Shown one piece after another: positions 8,986-17,594 of a stretch of 64,000 nt of DNA. The stretch's first letter is position 1, and every line of letters starts with the position of its first letter. Origin of the DNA: Paenibacillus sp. PL91 (GTDB lineage Bacteria > Bacillota > Bacilli > Paenibacillales > Paenibacillaceae). The notes beneath the pieces are model-generated. The model saw only the letters and a list, made by a program, of their open reading frames with translations, had not been told where the DNA came from and did not search any database. The position numbers and the translations under genes were made by a program. The stretch covers positions 248,001-312,000 of the forward strand of contig NZ_JABBYG020000002.1 in assembly GCF_012935325.2 (NCBI RefSeq), given 5' to 3'.

Positions 8986-9976
8986 AATCTTCTTCCACTC
9001 CTTCGCTGACGATCTCATCTACTTGTACAGCCAGTCGCCCTTTAACCGAGCCTGGACTGCCAATGAATTTAAGCTTGTCTCCAACTTTAATTTTCAGGCC
9101 ATCATCGACTGTCTTATTCAAGGAGATCACATCGCCGACATTCAGCCCTAAGAACTCTTTTATTGTAAGCGCGGACTCGCCAAGCTCAGCGACAATAGGC
9201 AGCTTAGCTTTGTTTACGCGCTGCTCCAATATTTCAACTTCTTCAGGCGCACGCGCTTTCTTCTGCGAAACAAACCAATGATGAACGGAAAGTCTGGACA
9301 TGATCGGTTCGATGACAACATGCGGAATACATAGGTTAATCATACCGGTAGTATCGCCTATTTTGGTACTGAAGGAGATTAGCGCTATCGTCTCATTCGG
9401 GGAAACGATTTGCATAAATTGCGGATTCGTCTCCAACGCTTCCAGCCTTGGAGAGATATCAATGATCGTTCTCCACGCTTCCTGCAAGCTTTCGAAAGTT
9501 CGGCTAAAGATACGCTCCATAATGATCGTTTCGATCTCCGTTAAATTGTTGATTTTGGAAGGCGCAATGCCTTGTCCGCCTAACATTCGATCAAGCATAG
9601 CGTAAGCTACGTTTGGATGCACCTCAAGCACCATTCGACCTTCCAGCGGCTCCGCTTCAAATATGTTCAAGATTGTCATCTTAGGAATCGAACGTATAAA
9701 TTCGTCATAAGGCAATTGCTCGACCTGCACGACATTTATTTGAACAAAAGTGCGAAGTTGCGCTGAGAAATAGGTTGTCAAATATCGCGCAAAATTTTCG
9801 TGGATCCGTGTTAAGCTTCTAATATGATCCTTGGAGAAGCGAACGGCGCGTTTGAAATCATACAAGCTGACTTTACGCGTTATCTCTTCCTTTTTTAAAT
9901 CCTCTGCATCCATTTCACCGGAGTCCAATGCAGCGAGTAGCGCATCAATTTCATTTTGCGATAAAACATCAACCAA
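8975..9976 (-). CDS. fliM: FliM, flagellar motor switch protein
   Basis: The 333-residue C-ring protein begins VDVLSQNEIDALLAALDSGE, the N-terminal CheY-P docking motif. The middle domain interacts with FliG, and a SpoA domain is at the C-terminus. I chose the UUG at 9976 because an AAGGAGG element lies 7 bases upstream; the in-frame GUG at 9985 overlaps that element and would be poorly placed. The gene overlaps fliY by 11 bases. FliM with FliY and FliG sets motor rotation direction. Confidence 0.95.
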   Translation of the reverse strand: MVDVLSQNEIDALLAALDSGEMDAEDLKKEEITRKVSLYDFKRAVRFSKDHIRSLTRIHENFARYLTTYFSAQLRTFVQINVVQVEQLPYDEFIRSIPKMTILNIFEAEPLEGRMVLEVHPNVAYAMLDRMLGGQGIAPSKINNLTEIETIIMERIFSRTFESLQEAWRTIIDISPRLEALETNPQFMQIVSPNETIALISFSTKIGDTTGMINLCIPHVVIEPIMSRLSVHHWFVSQKKARAPEEVEILEQRVNKAKLPIVAELGESALTIKEFLGLNVGDVISLNKTVDDGLKIKVGDKLKFIGSPGSVKGRLAVQVDEIVSEGVEEDYDE

Positions 9977-10013
9977 ATATCTCACCTCCTTCGAGGAATG
10001 TCTGCGTAGTCAG

Positions 10014-10478
10014 TTAAATCTCGGTAATTAGGAAATTAGTGATTTCAACCTTAACCAATTTACCTTTCGGTATAATCGGGGTAATTAGGTTAAGCAGCTT
10101 TGATTCAAGCGCATCCTCGCCTTGCGAGCCTTGAAACTCTGCAGCAGTCATGTCCGCTAAAGTACGGTTAATGATAGGCCGAACTTCAATCTCAAGCAGC
10201 TTGTCAAATTCTTCCTTCGTCTTCTTGCTGTCAAGCTGGAATGCGAAGCTTAGCACCACAACATATTCGGGATCCTTCAGATTTCTTCTGAAATCTTTTA
10301 ATTCGGATGTAACCTCTACCCGCTCATCTGCCGACAGCACTTTAACCTCAATCGTTTTGGTTTCTGTCGCCGTTTCCTTCGGATCAGTAAAAAAGGACTT
10401 AAACAAAATGATAGCTACAATTGCGATTAAAGTTATGGATAATAAGATCGTTATTAACCATGGAAGCATTTTTTTCAT
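10014..10478 (-). CDS. fliL: FliL, basal body-associated stator regulator
   Basis: The 154-residue single-pass membrane protein has an N-terminal membrane helix (LPWLITILLSITLIAIVAIILF) and a periplasmic-side FliL domain ending TPIIPKGKLVKVEITNFLITEI. The family supports stator function at the basal body. Its ATG overlaps the flbD stop as ATGA (10475-10478), and GGAGGG lies about 9 bases upstream. It precedes fliM as in most flagellar operons. Confidence 0.93.
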   Translation of the reverse strand: MKKMLPWLITILLSITLIAIVAIILFKSFFTDPKETATETKTIEVKVLSADERVEVTSELKDFRRNLKDPEYVVVLSFAFQLDSKKTKEEFDKLLEIEVRPIINRTLADMTAAEFQGSQGEDALESKLLNLITPIIPKGKLVKVEITNFLITEI

Positions 10479-10702
10479 GTTGAGGGACCCTCCGTTTGCT
10501 CACTCTTCTGGGCCGCCGCAATGAGGCCTATTGTTCGAAGATACTGTTGATTAAGCAGCAACAGATCAGCTGTCTTCTCTTTGACTACCAGCTTTTTTCC
10601 TGTCGTAAGCGTAATAACCGTATCAGCAGCTTCTTCAATCACTTCAATGAGTAATGCATTAATCGTGACTTTTGTTCCATTCAAACGTGTTACGGTAATC
10701 AT
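10475..10702 (-). CDS. flbD: FlbD family flagellar operon protein (YlzI)
   Basis: The small protein of 75 residues starts MITVTRLNGTKVTINALLIEVIEEAADTVITLTTGKKLVVKE, which is characteristic of the FlbD/YlzI family; only fragments are compared here. In spirochaetes and Firmicutes this gene sits between flgE and the motor or fliL genes, and its exact role is not established. It ends in a 4-base overlap with fliL. A perfect 7-bp-stem hairpin (10724-10742) separates it from flgG. Confidence 0.85.
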   Translation of the reverse strand: MITVTRLNGTKVTINALLIEVIEEAADTVITLTTGKKLVVKEKTADLLLLNQQYLRTIGLIAAAQKSEQTEGPST

Positions 10703-10723
10703 CAGTTACCCCCTCACACCATA

Positions 10724-10742
10724 GGGAGGCTTTAAGCCTCCC
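10724..10742. repeat. intra-operon inverted repeat between flgG and flbD
   Basis: GGGAGGC and GCCTCCC flank a TTTAA loop. No T tract follows on either strand, so it is not a standard intrinsic terminator. It may stabilise the 3' end of the upstream messenger or mark a processing site between the hook and basal-body genes; that role is inferred. Confidence 0.6.
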
Positions 10743-10758
10743 GCTCATTATGACTTAC

Positions 10759-11577
10759 CTATCGTTTTAAGTTAACGACCTCTTGCAATATTTCATCAGA
10801 AGTCGTAATGATACGCGAATTGGCTTGGAAGCCGCGCTGCGCAACGATCATTTCCGTAAACTCAGCCGTTAAGTCTACGTTAGACATTTCAAGCTGACCT
10901 GCAATGATTGCGCCCGTACCTAGATCCGGGTCGCCCGCGAAGGTCAGAAAGTCTTCAATGGAAGCATCGGGGTTTGCATTAGCCGTCACACGATACATAT
11001 TACCGCCAAGCTTCTCAAGTCCGCTTGGGTTTACGACCTTGGCAACGCCAAGCTGCGCAATAGGCTCCGTGCCGTCAGCAGTAACCCCCATAATGGTTCC
11101 ATCCTGTCCGATGGAGAATGCCGTGATCGCCTCATCAAGCACGATCGGCTCCTGGTCAGCGCTTAGAACAAAGTAACCATCACCTGTAACGAGCTGTCTA
11201 TTCGCATCGAGAGTAAAATTGCCCGCGCGAGTAAGAAGCATTTCAGAATCATCATTGGCTCTTACTACAAAGAATCCATCTCCATCGATGCGAAGATCCG
11301 TCGGTTGATTCGTTGTCATTGCACTACCTGCGGTATGTACCGTATCGATTGAACCGATAGATACGCCTAAACCGATTTGCTTCGCGTTTACACCGCCGCG
11401 TACGCCATCTTCAGGCGCAGTAACACCCGCAACCGTTTGGCTTAAGATATCTTTGAACATGACGCGGCCAGCTTTGAAACCAACCGTATTGACGTTCGCA
11501 ATATTGTTACCAATTACGTCAAGCTTTGTTTGAAAGCCGCGCATACCGGATACGCCCGAATACATCGATCTTAGCAT
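10759..11577 (-). CDS. flgG: Flagellar hook/distal rod protein FlgG (FlgE-type of Bacillus)
   Basis: The 272-residue protein has the N-terminal rod motif (GVSGMRGFQTKLDVIGNNIANVNTVGFK, rule-shortened here to ANVNTVGFK) and the C-terminal motif SNVDLTAEFTEMIVAQRGFQ. These mark the FlgE/FlgF/FlgG axial proteins. It is as short as the protein called FlgE in B. subtilis (264 residues) and occupies that locus after flgD, so it probably forms the hook. Automated annotation often calls it FlgG. It is exported without a cleaved signal. A good ribosome binding site (AGGAGG) precedes the ATG. Confidence 0.88.
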   Translation of the reverse strand: MLRSMYSGVSGMRGFQTKLDVIGNNIANVNTVGFKAGRVMFKDILSQTVAGVTAPEDGVRGGVNAKQIGLGVSIGSIDTVHTAGSAMTTNQPTDLRIDGDGFFVVRANDDSEMLLTRAGNFTLDANRQLVTGDGYFVLSADQEPIVLDEAITAFSIGQDGTIMGVTADGTEPIAQLGVAKVVNPSGLEKLGGNMYRVTANANPDASIEDFLTFAGDPDLGTGAIIAGQLEMSNVDLTAEFTEMIVAQRGFQANSRIITTSDEILQEVVNLKR

Positions 11578-11694
11578 TGTTTGTTATTCCTCCTGGAATA
11601 TGGATTAGTCTCATTTGGCTTGAAAAGGATGTATGCACTATCATAGAGCTGCTTCAATCGGTCCACAGCTTAAGGCTTCCTGATAGGTCCAGCC

Positions 11695-12072
11695 TTACGA
11701 TAAAATAATAGCACTGTCTATTTGCGTAAATACATTGCTCTTCATTTGTCCGCCATCCATCGCCGTTACGACTGTACGGCTTGGCACATTCACGATCATG
11801 GCAATATCTCGAAAAACAATTAATGAGTCCTGAGCGCCTTTTGATGCTGCCTCTTCAACAGCATTCATAATTTTCGTCAAAGATTCCGGCTGCAGCTTAA
11901 TGCCTCTCTGCTGCATGCGCACCTCTGCATGATGACTGAACTTAAGCACCTTCGCATCAAGCATCTCTTGAAAAGGTGTTGGCTGCGAAGTACGGCTAAC
12001 TGCTGATTTGCTTGGCTGTAGAGGTGTGGACTTAACCGGAAAAATATGCCCGATTCTCACGCCATCATTCAC
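11695..12072 (-). CDS. TIGR02530-type flagellar operon protein
   Basis: The 125-residue protein of unknown mechanism is found in flagellar operons of Firmicutes between flgD and flgE. Its core reads LKFSHHAEVRMQQRGI and later DSLIVFRDIAMIVNVPSRTVVTAMD, which matches the family. The GUG start overlaps the flgD TAG stop by one base (TAGTG at 12070-12074), with GAGG just upstream, so it is coupled to flgD. It has no signal peptide or membrane segment. A role in hook assembly is suggested only by context. Confidence 0.8.
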   Translation of the reverse strand: MNDGVRIGHIFPVKSTPLQPSKSAVSRTSQPTPFQEMLDAKVLKFSHHAEVRMQQRGIKLQPESLTKIMNAVEEAASKGAQDSLIVFRDIAMIVNVPSRTVVTAMDGGQMKSNVFTQIDSAIILS

Positions 12073-12584
12073 TAGACCTCAGCCCCCTCCTCAGCATTTG
12101 CTGTTTCAGAAGAGCTGTCAACCGATTCGTCTGGCTGCGTACTATCGCCATTTGCCTCCGAAATCGAAGTGACATAATCAAGAGCTATTTCCGCACCGCC
12201 TACCCTTGCATAGAGGATGCCTTCCTTCGAAATAATGGAACTTACAACCCCGCTTGCGGATGTTACTTCTCCTGCTTCGTCGTACTCGTTCCATTCAATC
12301 GTTTTTCCGATCATGGTGGACGCGGAACCTATACTCTGACGCATTAAGGTTAGCTCGGTCGCCATGTTCATAAGCTGCTCTACCGATGTAAACTGAGCCA
12401 TCTGTGCAATAAAGTCTTTGTCCTGCAGCGGCTGCATAGGGTCCTGATTCCGCAGCTGCGTCACTAGAATACTAAGAAATTGATCCTTTCCTAGTGTATC
12501 TGAATCCTTTTTGCTTGCTGCCGCTTGCACGTTCGCTTGACTATAGTTCGGCCAAACTACGCGAGTAGAAATGCTCTCTGACAT
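12072..12584 (-). CDS. flgD: FlgD, hook cap protein
   Basis: The 170-residue protein has the conserved FlgD N-terminal region LGKDQFLSILVTQLRNQDPM followed by QDKDFIAQMAQFTSVEQ. FlgD caps the growing hook and is needed for hook subunit polymerisation. The C-terminal part is short and acidic, ending in a Ser/Glu-rich tail of about 25 residues. The length is in the short range usual for Bacillus-type FlgD. GGAGG lies 8 to 9 bases before the ATG. Confidence 0.93.
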   Translation of the reverse strand: MSESISTRVVWPNYSQANVQAAASKKDSDTLGKDQFLSILVTQLRNQDPMQPLQDKDFIAQMAQFTSVEQLMNMATELTLMRQSIGSASTMIGKTIEWNEYDEAGEVTSASGVVSSIISKEGILYARVGGAEIALDYVTSISEANGDSTQPDESVDSSSETANAEEGAEV

Positions 12585-12625
12585 TCCCGATCACCTCCAT
12601 CCTCTTTAGCGATCAAACAGCTCAG

Positions 12626-13996
12626 CTAGGCTCTGACATTTATTCCTCTACCGAAGCCAAGTCCTTGAATTGCAGCTTGTTCAATCATTTCGGTTTCGAA
12701 TTGGGCTTCGCCTGTTCCTTCATCGCCGATAAAAGTATGTCGGCTCGAAGATTGCTGCTCTCTGCTTCCTTGGCCTTGATGCTGCTGGGAAAGCTGCGCT
12801 GCCGACTGCCCCTGTGATACCTCAAGCTTATCAACCATTAAGCCTTGCGCTTGTAGAGCAGATCGAAGCTGTGCCATCTGATTGTCTAGCATATCCTTAG
12901 CCATAGCCGTATCGGTTTGGAAGATTGCCGTTAACAAGCCATTTTGCATCGTAATTCTAACGTCCACTTGACCTAAATGCTCTGGAAATAGCATGATTTT
13001 CGCTTCTGATACCCCGTTCAATGTCGTCATATCAAATTTCTGCACGATCATTCCTGTCATAGACTTAGCAAAATCGTCCGCAACAACGAATGATGCAGCT
13101 GTAGCTGCTGCATTAGCGGCAAGCGGTGCAAGTCCACGAAGTGTTTCCGATTGACTTGTGCCGAGCTGAAGCTGCACGTTAGGCTCGATTGGCGAAACCG
13201 CCGTTTCTGCATTGACTGCCTGCTCCATGCTCTGAACTGCCGTAGAAAACAATGCAGGATGAACAGACTGCTGCGATAAACGCTGAAGCAATGTGCTAAC
13301 CTCAGCTTGTGGAGCATTTTGCAAAGCAAACAGTTGTTGTGTGAAGGCAGACGATTTCGTCTGTTGCTTATTCGTATCCACCGTCTCGCCTTCCAAAATC
13401 GCCGTTAACGCTTTAAGCTGCTCCGCTATTAGCACGGTTGGCTCTTGCTGTTGAATCATCTTTGACGTCCCTTGCTGAAGCATGGCTTGCAGTTGAAGCA
13501 AGGTGTCCTGAAGGCTTGACTTCACATTAGAGATATTTACTGCCGCTTCTTGAACAGACATGCTTCCATTCTCAACCTGCAATTGGACATTGGTTTGTTG
13601 TATAACAGGCACTGGAATTCCTAAAAGCGCAAGCAGCGCATTCATCTGATCAAGTACAGCCTCAAGCTGCTTTGACTGCTGCTCATCTACAACTTGCGCC
13701 TCGACGTCTTCTGCTTCCGGAGCTTCAAGCTGTGCAAGCAATCCGTCAATAATCGACATCAGATCGGATAAAGCAGGTGCAGCAGCTATCTCTGCTTCAA
13801 CCGTTCCTTCCTTTGACACATTCGCAACAAGTTGAACTCCCTGTGTATTTCCAGTCCCGCTAGCCGCTTCCCCGTTAATTTGTTGCACTAACGTTTTTTG
13901 GAATTCCGCTCCGCCTGCACTTTTGCTTGCTTGTCCACTTGCAGTCGATTGCGTCTGTTGCTGGGTCGATGCGATTTGAGAAACTATCATTTCCAT
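12626..13996 (-). CDS. fliK: FliK, hook-length control protein
   Basis: The 456-residue protein has a long Gln/Ala-rich N-terminal two thirds (the ruler) and a C-terminal FliK domain. That domain contains SEAKIMLFPEHLGQVDVRITMQNGLLTA, followed by a Gln/Ser-rich tail; only parts are quoted in comparisons. FliK measures hook length and triggers the FlhB switch. I placed the start at the ATG 13996, 8 bases after GGAGG; an in-frame GUG nearer the ribosome binding site is less likely. It lies between motE-like and flgD as in Bacillus. Confidence 0.9.
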   Translation of the reverse strand: MEMIVSQIASTQQQTQSTASGQASKSAGGAEFQKTLVQQINGEAASGTGNTQGVQLVANVSKEGTVEAEIAAAPALSDLMSIIDGLLAQLEAPEAEDVEAQVVDEQQSKQLEAVLDQMNALLALLGIPVPVIQQTNVQLQVENGSMSVQEAAVNISNVKSSLQDTLLQLQAMLQQGTSKMIQQQEPTVLIAEQLKALTAILEGETVDTNKQQTKSSAFTQQLFALQNAPQAEVSTLLQRLSQQSVHPALFSTAVQSMEQAVNAETAVSPIEPNVQLQLGTSQSETLRGLAPLAANAAATAASFVVADDFAKSMTGMIVQKFDMTTLNGVSEAKIMLFPEHLGQVDVRITMQNGLLTAIFQTDTAMAKDMLDNQMAQLRSALQAQGLMVDKLEVSQGQSAAQLSQQHQGQGSREQQSSSRHTFIGDEGTGEAQFETEMIEQAAIQGLGFGRGINVRA

Positions 13997-14044
13997 TTTT
14001 TTCACCTCCTTTCAATTAGGGGGCTTAAAGGCGCATGGACAGCC

Positions 14045-14956
14045 TCAGCTGCCCGGCATCAACTTCGATACCAGCTGAGCTGTGATCGTTTCATTAAGAG
14101 CTGACATTTCGGCTAAAATCGTCGATCTGCTCGTGTTGTCAACCGCATTTAAAATGCGCAGCACTTTGCTTGGGCTTACGTCAACCATTTTAACAAGCAA
14201 TTCAGCTGCGCTTTTAGGGTCCATAGCCGTAAAAGTTGCGCTAAGCTGCTCTTGATCAAGTACAGAGGAAGCCTGCGTCTTTTGCGGCGTCTTCTGTGCA
14301 TCAAGCTTTGCTTGCAGTGCTGCAATTTGCAGATCCTTGACCTTCACATTATCCTTTAGCTTCATTGCTGCGTCAGCAGCCGTCTGTGGATTCATTTTCT
14401 CCATAATACGTACTCTGTCGTCAGCTCGCATATTTGCAAACACAAGGACCATTTCATCCAAAGTCATGCTTTGCAAAATAGGTGCTGCTTTGCTTGGCGC
14501 TATTTTGGAAAACATGCTCGCTAATTCTTGAATTTTCGCCTGGTACTGTTCATCCTCAAGCAATTGATCATCATTAGCGCTCTTGAGCTGAGTATTATCG
14601 CTCTCCAACTCCTTAACCTCTTGCTCCAGCGTCGTCTTCGTTTGATTCGCAGCAGCAAGCTCGCTTTCAATCGCAGTAAGCTGTGCTTGCAGATCCGCAA
14701 TCTTCGCTGACATGTTTGCTGTTTTCAAATCATCATCATTTATTGCCCCGCCTGCAACCTTTGGCTCCGGAAGCACGTCTTTTAAGAATGGGATAGAGTT
14801 TCCGGTTTCCAGCATTTTATTGCGAAAGTCAATATTGAACAAGGTATACAATACGCCGAGCAAAACGATGGCGAATAAAATCGGCGTCATCAAAAACATA
14901 ATTCGTTCTAGTGTGCTGTAGCCTTGCTTCTCATTTTCCGTACCCGCCAATTCCAC
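14045..14956 (-). CDS. MotE/YlxF-like flagellar membrane coiled-coil protein
   Basis: The 303-residue protein has one N-terminal membrane helix (about residues 20-40), a coiled coil at about residues 85-145 rich in Gln, Glu and Leu, and a C-terminal part with two MgtE-N-like helical repeats (for example FSKIAPSKAAPILQSMTLDE). It matches the YlxF position between fliJ and fliK. MotE relatives act as chaperones for the stator protein MotC; that role here is inferred. The GUG at 14956 is very close to GAGGGAG; an in-frame UUG at 14950 has better spacing and may be the real start. Confidence 0.8.
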   Translation of the reverse strand: MELAGTENEKQGYSTLERIMFLMTPILFAIVLLGVLYTLFNIDFRNKMLETGNSIPFLKDVLPEPKVAGGAINDDDLKTANMSAKIADLQAQLTAIESELAAANQTKTTLEQEVKELESDNTQLKSANDDQLLEDEQYQAKIQELASMFSKIAPSKAAPILQSMTLDEMVLVFANMRADDRVRIMEKMNPQTAADAAMKLKDNVKVKDLQIAALQAKLDAQKTPQKTQASSVLDQEQLSATFTAMDPKSAAELLVKMVDVSPSKVLRILNAVDNTSRSTILAEMSALNETITAQLVSKLMPGS

Positions 14957-14987
14957 TCACTCCCTCTAGCCGGTATATCGCATCAAT

Positions 14988-15434
14988 TTATGGGGTTGGT
15001 ATCATGAAACGGACGCTTGCCAGCTCATCCAATTCGTTCTGCTCTTTAATTTGCATCGCATACTGGAACCGGTCACGCGCATGATCTTTTGCTTTAAGCC
15101 ATACTTTCTCATCCTTCATCTTATCTGAAAGTCTAAGCCTGCTTTGCTCAACCGCCTTCTGTGCATGCCATACATCTCTCAACTTGCTCGTAATACAAGC
15201 TATTAAATAATCCAAGTACTGCTGTATGAGCTGCAGCTCCGACAAAGGAACGGCAATGCTTGAAGCCTCTTGCAGCTTCACTTCCCATACTTGCTGCTTC
15301 GCGCGAAGCTCCTCTAGCGACAGCTCCTCTGCAGCTAGAGCGCCAATTGCCGTTGACAGCAACCATTCTGCTTGTGTCTTCTCACTCGACTTCAAATCAA
15401 TGACCTTCTGAAATGAATACTTAAACGATGCCAT
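14988..15434 (-). CDS. fliJ: FliJ, flagellar export chaperone
   Basis: The 148-residue, almost wholly helical protein begins ASFKYSFQKVIDLKSSEKTQAE, shortened in comparison to FQKVIDLK, as in Bacillus FliJ (147 residues). FliJ forms the stalk of the FliI export ATPase and escorts chaperones. Position directly after fliI and the coiled-coil composition support the call. AGGAG precedes the ATG, at a slightly long spacing of about 11 bases. Confidence 0.9.
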   Translation of the reverse strand: MASFKYSFQKVIDLKSSEKTQAEWLLSTAIGALAAEELSLEELRAKQQVWEVKLQEASSIAVPLSELQLIQQYLDYLIACITSKLRDVWHAQKAVEQSRLRLSDKMKDEKVWLKAKDHARDRFQYAMQIKEQNELDELASVRFMIPTP

Positions 15435-15442
15435 CTATCGAT

Positions 15443-16768
15443 TCAACTCCTGTAAAAATCGGTAATTAAACGATTTTGCGCTTCCTCTAAGCTCACCTTT
15501 TCATTGGTCTTCTGCTTTGTGAAGCTCTGAATGGGCTCAATAAATTGCAGCGCTTTATCAATTTCTGCATTTGATCCTCGTTGGTACGCCCCAATATTGA
15601 TTAAGTCTTCCGAATCTTTATAAATAGCTAGCATTTTCTTCAATTCATTGGCGGCATCCTGCTGCTCTTCTGTCACGATTTCTTTCATAACGCGACTGAC
15701 AGATGCAAGGACATCGATTGCCGGAAAATGTCCTTTATGCGCCAATTGACGGCTCAAAACGATGTGACCATCCAGTATTCCGCGGACAGCGTCCGCGATC
15801 GGCTCATTCATGTCATCGCCATCAACAAGTACGGTGTAGAAGGCAGTTATCGAGCCTGTAGGTCCTGTCCCTGCTCTTTCAAGCAGCTTAGGCAGCGCTG
15901 CGAATACAGAAGGCGTATAACCGCGTGTAGCAGGCGGCTCGCCAATTGCAAGTCCAACTTCACGCAATGCCATCGCATATCGCGTCACTGAATCCATCAT
16001 CAACATAACGTTCAGGCCGCGATCGCGAAAATATTCTGCGATAGATGTCGCAATCAACGCGCCTTTCATTCGTATTAAGGCTGGCTGATCGGAAGTAGCG
16101 ACGATAACGACTGAACGCGCCAAGCCTTCAGGTCCAAGGTCCTTCTCTATAAATTCCAGCACTTCGCGTCCGCGCTCGCCGATCAATGCGATTACGTTGA
16201 CATCTGCAGATGTGTTCCTGGCAATCATGCCAAGCAGCGTACTCTTCCCGACGCCGGAGCCTGCGAAGATGCCTACACGCTGACCGCGGCCTACGGTAAG
16301 AAGTCCGTCGATAGCTCTCACGCCTATGCCGAGCGGTTCAACGACTCGAGGACGCATGAGCGGATTGCTTGGTGCATTATGTGTCGAATAATGAGGCATG
16401 CGGCTTGGCAAAAAAGAACCGTCGAGCGGATTGCCTAAACCGTCAAGCACTTTTCCAAGCAGCTCTGATCCGACTTGAACCGTTAGAGGCTTGCCGGTAC
16501 CTACGACATCGCAGCCAGGGCTAATCGCATGAAGATCGCCTAGCGGCATCAAGATAACCTTGTTATCACGAAATCCGACGACTTCTGCTTTGATCGGCTT
16601 CGCGCCTTTGGATGGATAGATGAAGCATACGTCTCCTATGCTAGCATCCGGTCCCTCCGATTCGACCGTTAGACCGATGACCTGCGTTACTTTTCCGTTT
16701 ATTCGTACCGGATCAAGCGGCTGTAGATGCTCAATGTATTTCAGAACATCCAAGTTATTCACTATCAT
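15443..16768 (-). CDS. fliI: FliI, flagellar export ATPase
   Basis: The 441-residue F1-beta-like ATPase has Walker A GIFAGSGVGKSTLLGM near residue 170, Walker B VMLMMDSVTRYAMA, and the conserved GEPPATRGYTPSVFA segment. It forms a hexamer on the cytoplasmic side of the export gate and unfolds or feeds substrates. I chose the ATG at 16768 with GAGGTC 6 bases upstream; it lies inside the last codons of fliH (14-base overlap). The N-terminal 20 residues are typical of FliI. Confidence 0.96.
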   Translation of the reverse strand: MIVNNLDVLKYIEHLQPLDPVRINGKVTQVIGLTVESEGPDASIGDVCFIYPSKGAKPIKAEVVGFRDNKVILMPLGDLHAISPGCDVVGTGKPLTVQVGSELLGKVLDGLGNPLDGSFLPSRMPHYSTHNAPSNPLMRPRVVEPLGIGVRAIDGLLTVGRGQRVGIFAGSGVGKSTLLGMIARNTSADVNVIALIGERGREVLEFIEKDLGPEGLARSVVIVATSDQPALIRMKGALIATSIAEYFRDRGLNVMLMMDSVTRYAMALREVGLAIGEPPATRGYTPSVFAALPKLLERAGTGPTGSITAFYTVLVDGDDMNEPIADAVRGILDGHIVLSRQLAHKGHFPAIDVLASVSRVMKEIVTEEQQDAANELKKMLAIYKDSEDLINIGAYQRGSNAEIDKALQFIEPIQSFTKQKTNEKVSLEEAQNRLITDFYRS

Positions 16769-17594
16769 TGTAATGACCTCGCTCTTCGCCGCTATGATGA
16801 GCAAGATGGATTAACTCACGTTTAATCTCAGCAAGCTGCGTATCGATGCGTGCGTCGATGCTGCCAAATGAAGAACGAATAACGCAGCCGTTATCCTTCA
16901 CTGTCGAGTCAGGCAAAATTTGCAATTCCGCTTGTGAATCGATCGCGAAATGAAGTTCTTCCCTTGCTGCTTGCACGAAAGCAAGCTGGCCAGGAGCGAC
17001 GCAGAGTGTGATGACTCCCTGCTCTCTACGGCGAGACAATGATTTGCGTATTAATTCAATCGCCATTTCAGGAGCTAACGTAAGCTGCTGCCCAATAATT
17101 TTTTCGGCGATGGCACAGCTTAATTCCACTAGAAATGGCTCTGCTTCCTGAATGATTTGTTCTCTCATTTCGAACGCAGTTTTCAGCACATCAGAAGCCT
17201 CAGTTAGCTTCTGCTCCCAAATTTCACGCAATTCCGTTTCTGAGTTTGCGGCTCCTTCCGCATAACCAAGCTCATAGCCGGATTGCCTTGAGGCTTCAGA
17301 AGCCGCTTCGTCATCGGTGCGCTTTTGCAGCCACCAGACATCGATTTGCTGCTGCGTTTCAGCCAGAAGCCTTTCGCTTTCCTGTGCTGCCTCGCGAAGA
17401 CGTTCTTCAGCGTAGAGCTGTGCATCATTCAAAATTTGATCTCGCAAAGAGATCGTCTCTTCATCAGGAACAGGTTCGGTATTCGCTTCCTCTTCTTGCG
17501 GTTCGTTGATTTCTAGATTCCGTTGGTGCAGCCATTCAAGCTGCTTTAGTTGTTCAAGAGTAATCACGCTCGAAGATTTTATCAAATTAGACAA
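16755..17594 (-). CDS. fliH: FliH, export ATPase regulator
   Basis: The 279-residue protein has a Glu/Gln-rich helical N-terminal half and a C-terminal FliH/V-ATPase-E-like domain (about residues 150-270). The family binds and restrains FliI and links it to the C-ring. I chose the UUG at 17594 because GGAGGAG lies 9 bases upstream. The UUG sits inside the last codons of fliG (8-base overlap). An in-frame GUG at 17612 would overlap the ribosome binding site. Confidence 0.88.
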   Translation of the reverse strand: MSNLIKSSSVITLEQLKQLEWLHQRNLEINEPQEEEANTEPVPDEETISLRDQILNDAQLYAEERLREAAQESERLLAETQQQIDVWWLQKRTDDEAASEASRQSGYELGYAEGAANSETELREIWEQKLTEASDVLKTAFEMREQIIQEAEPFLVELSCAIAEKIIGQQLTLAPEMAIELIRKSLSRRREQGVITLCVAPGQLAFVQAAREELHFAIDSQAELQILPDSTVKDNGCVIRSSFGSIDARIDTQLAEIKRELIHLAHHSGEERGHYNDSE

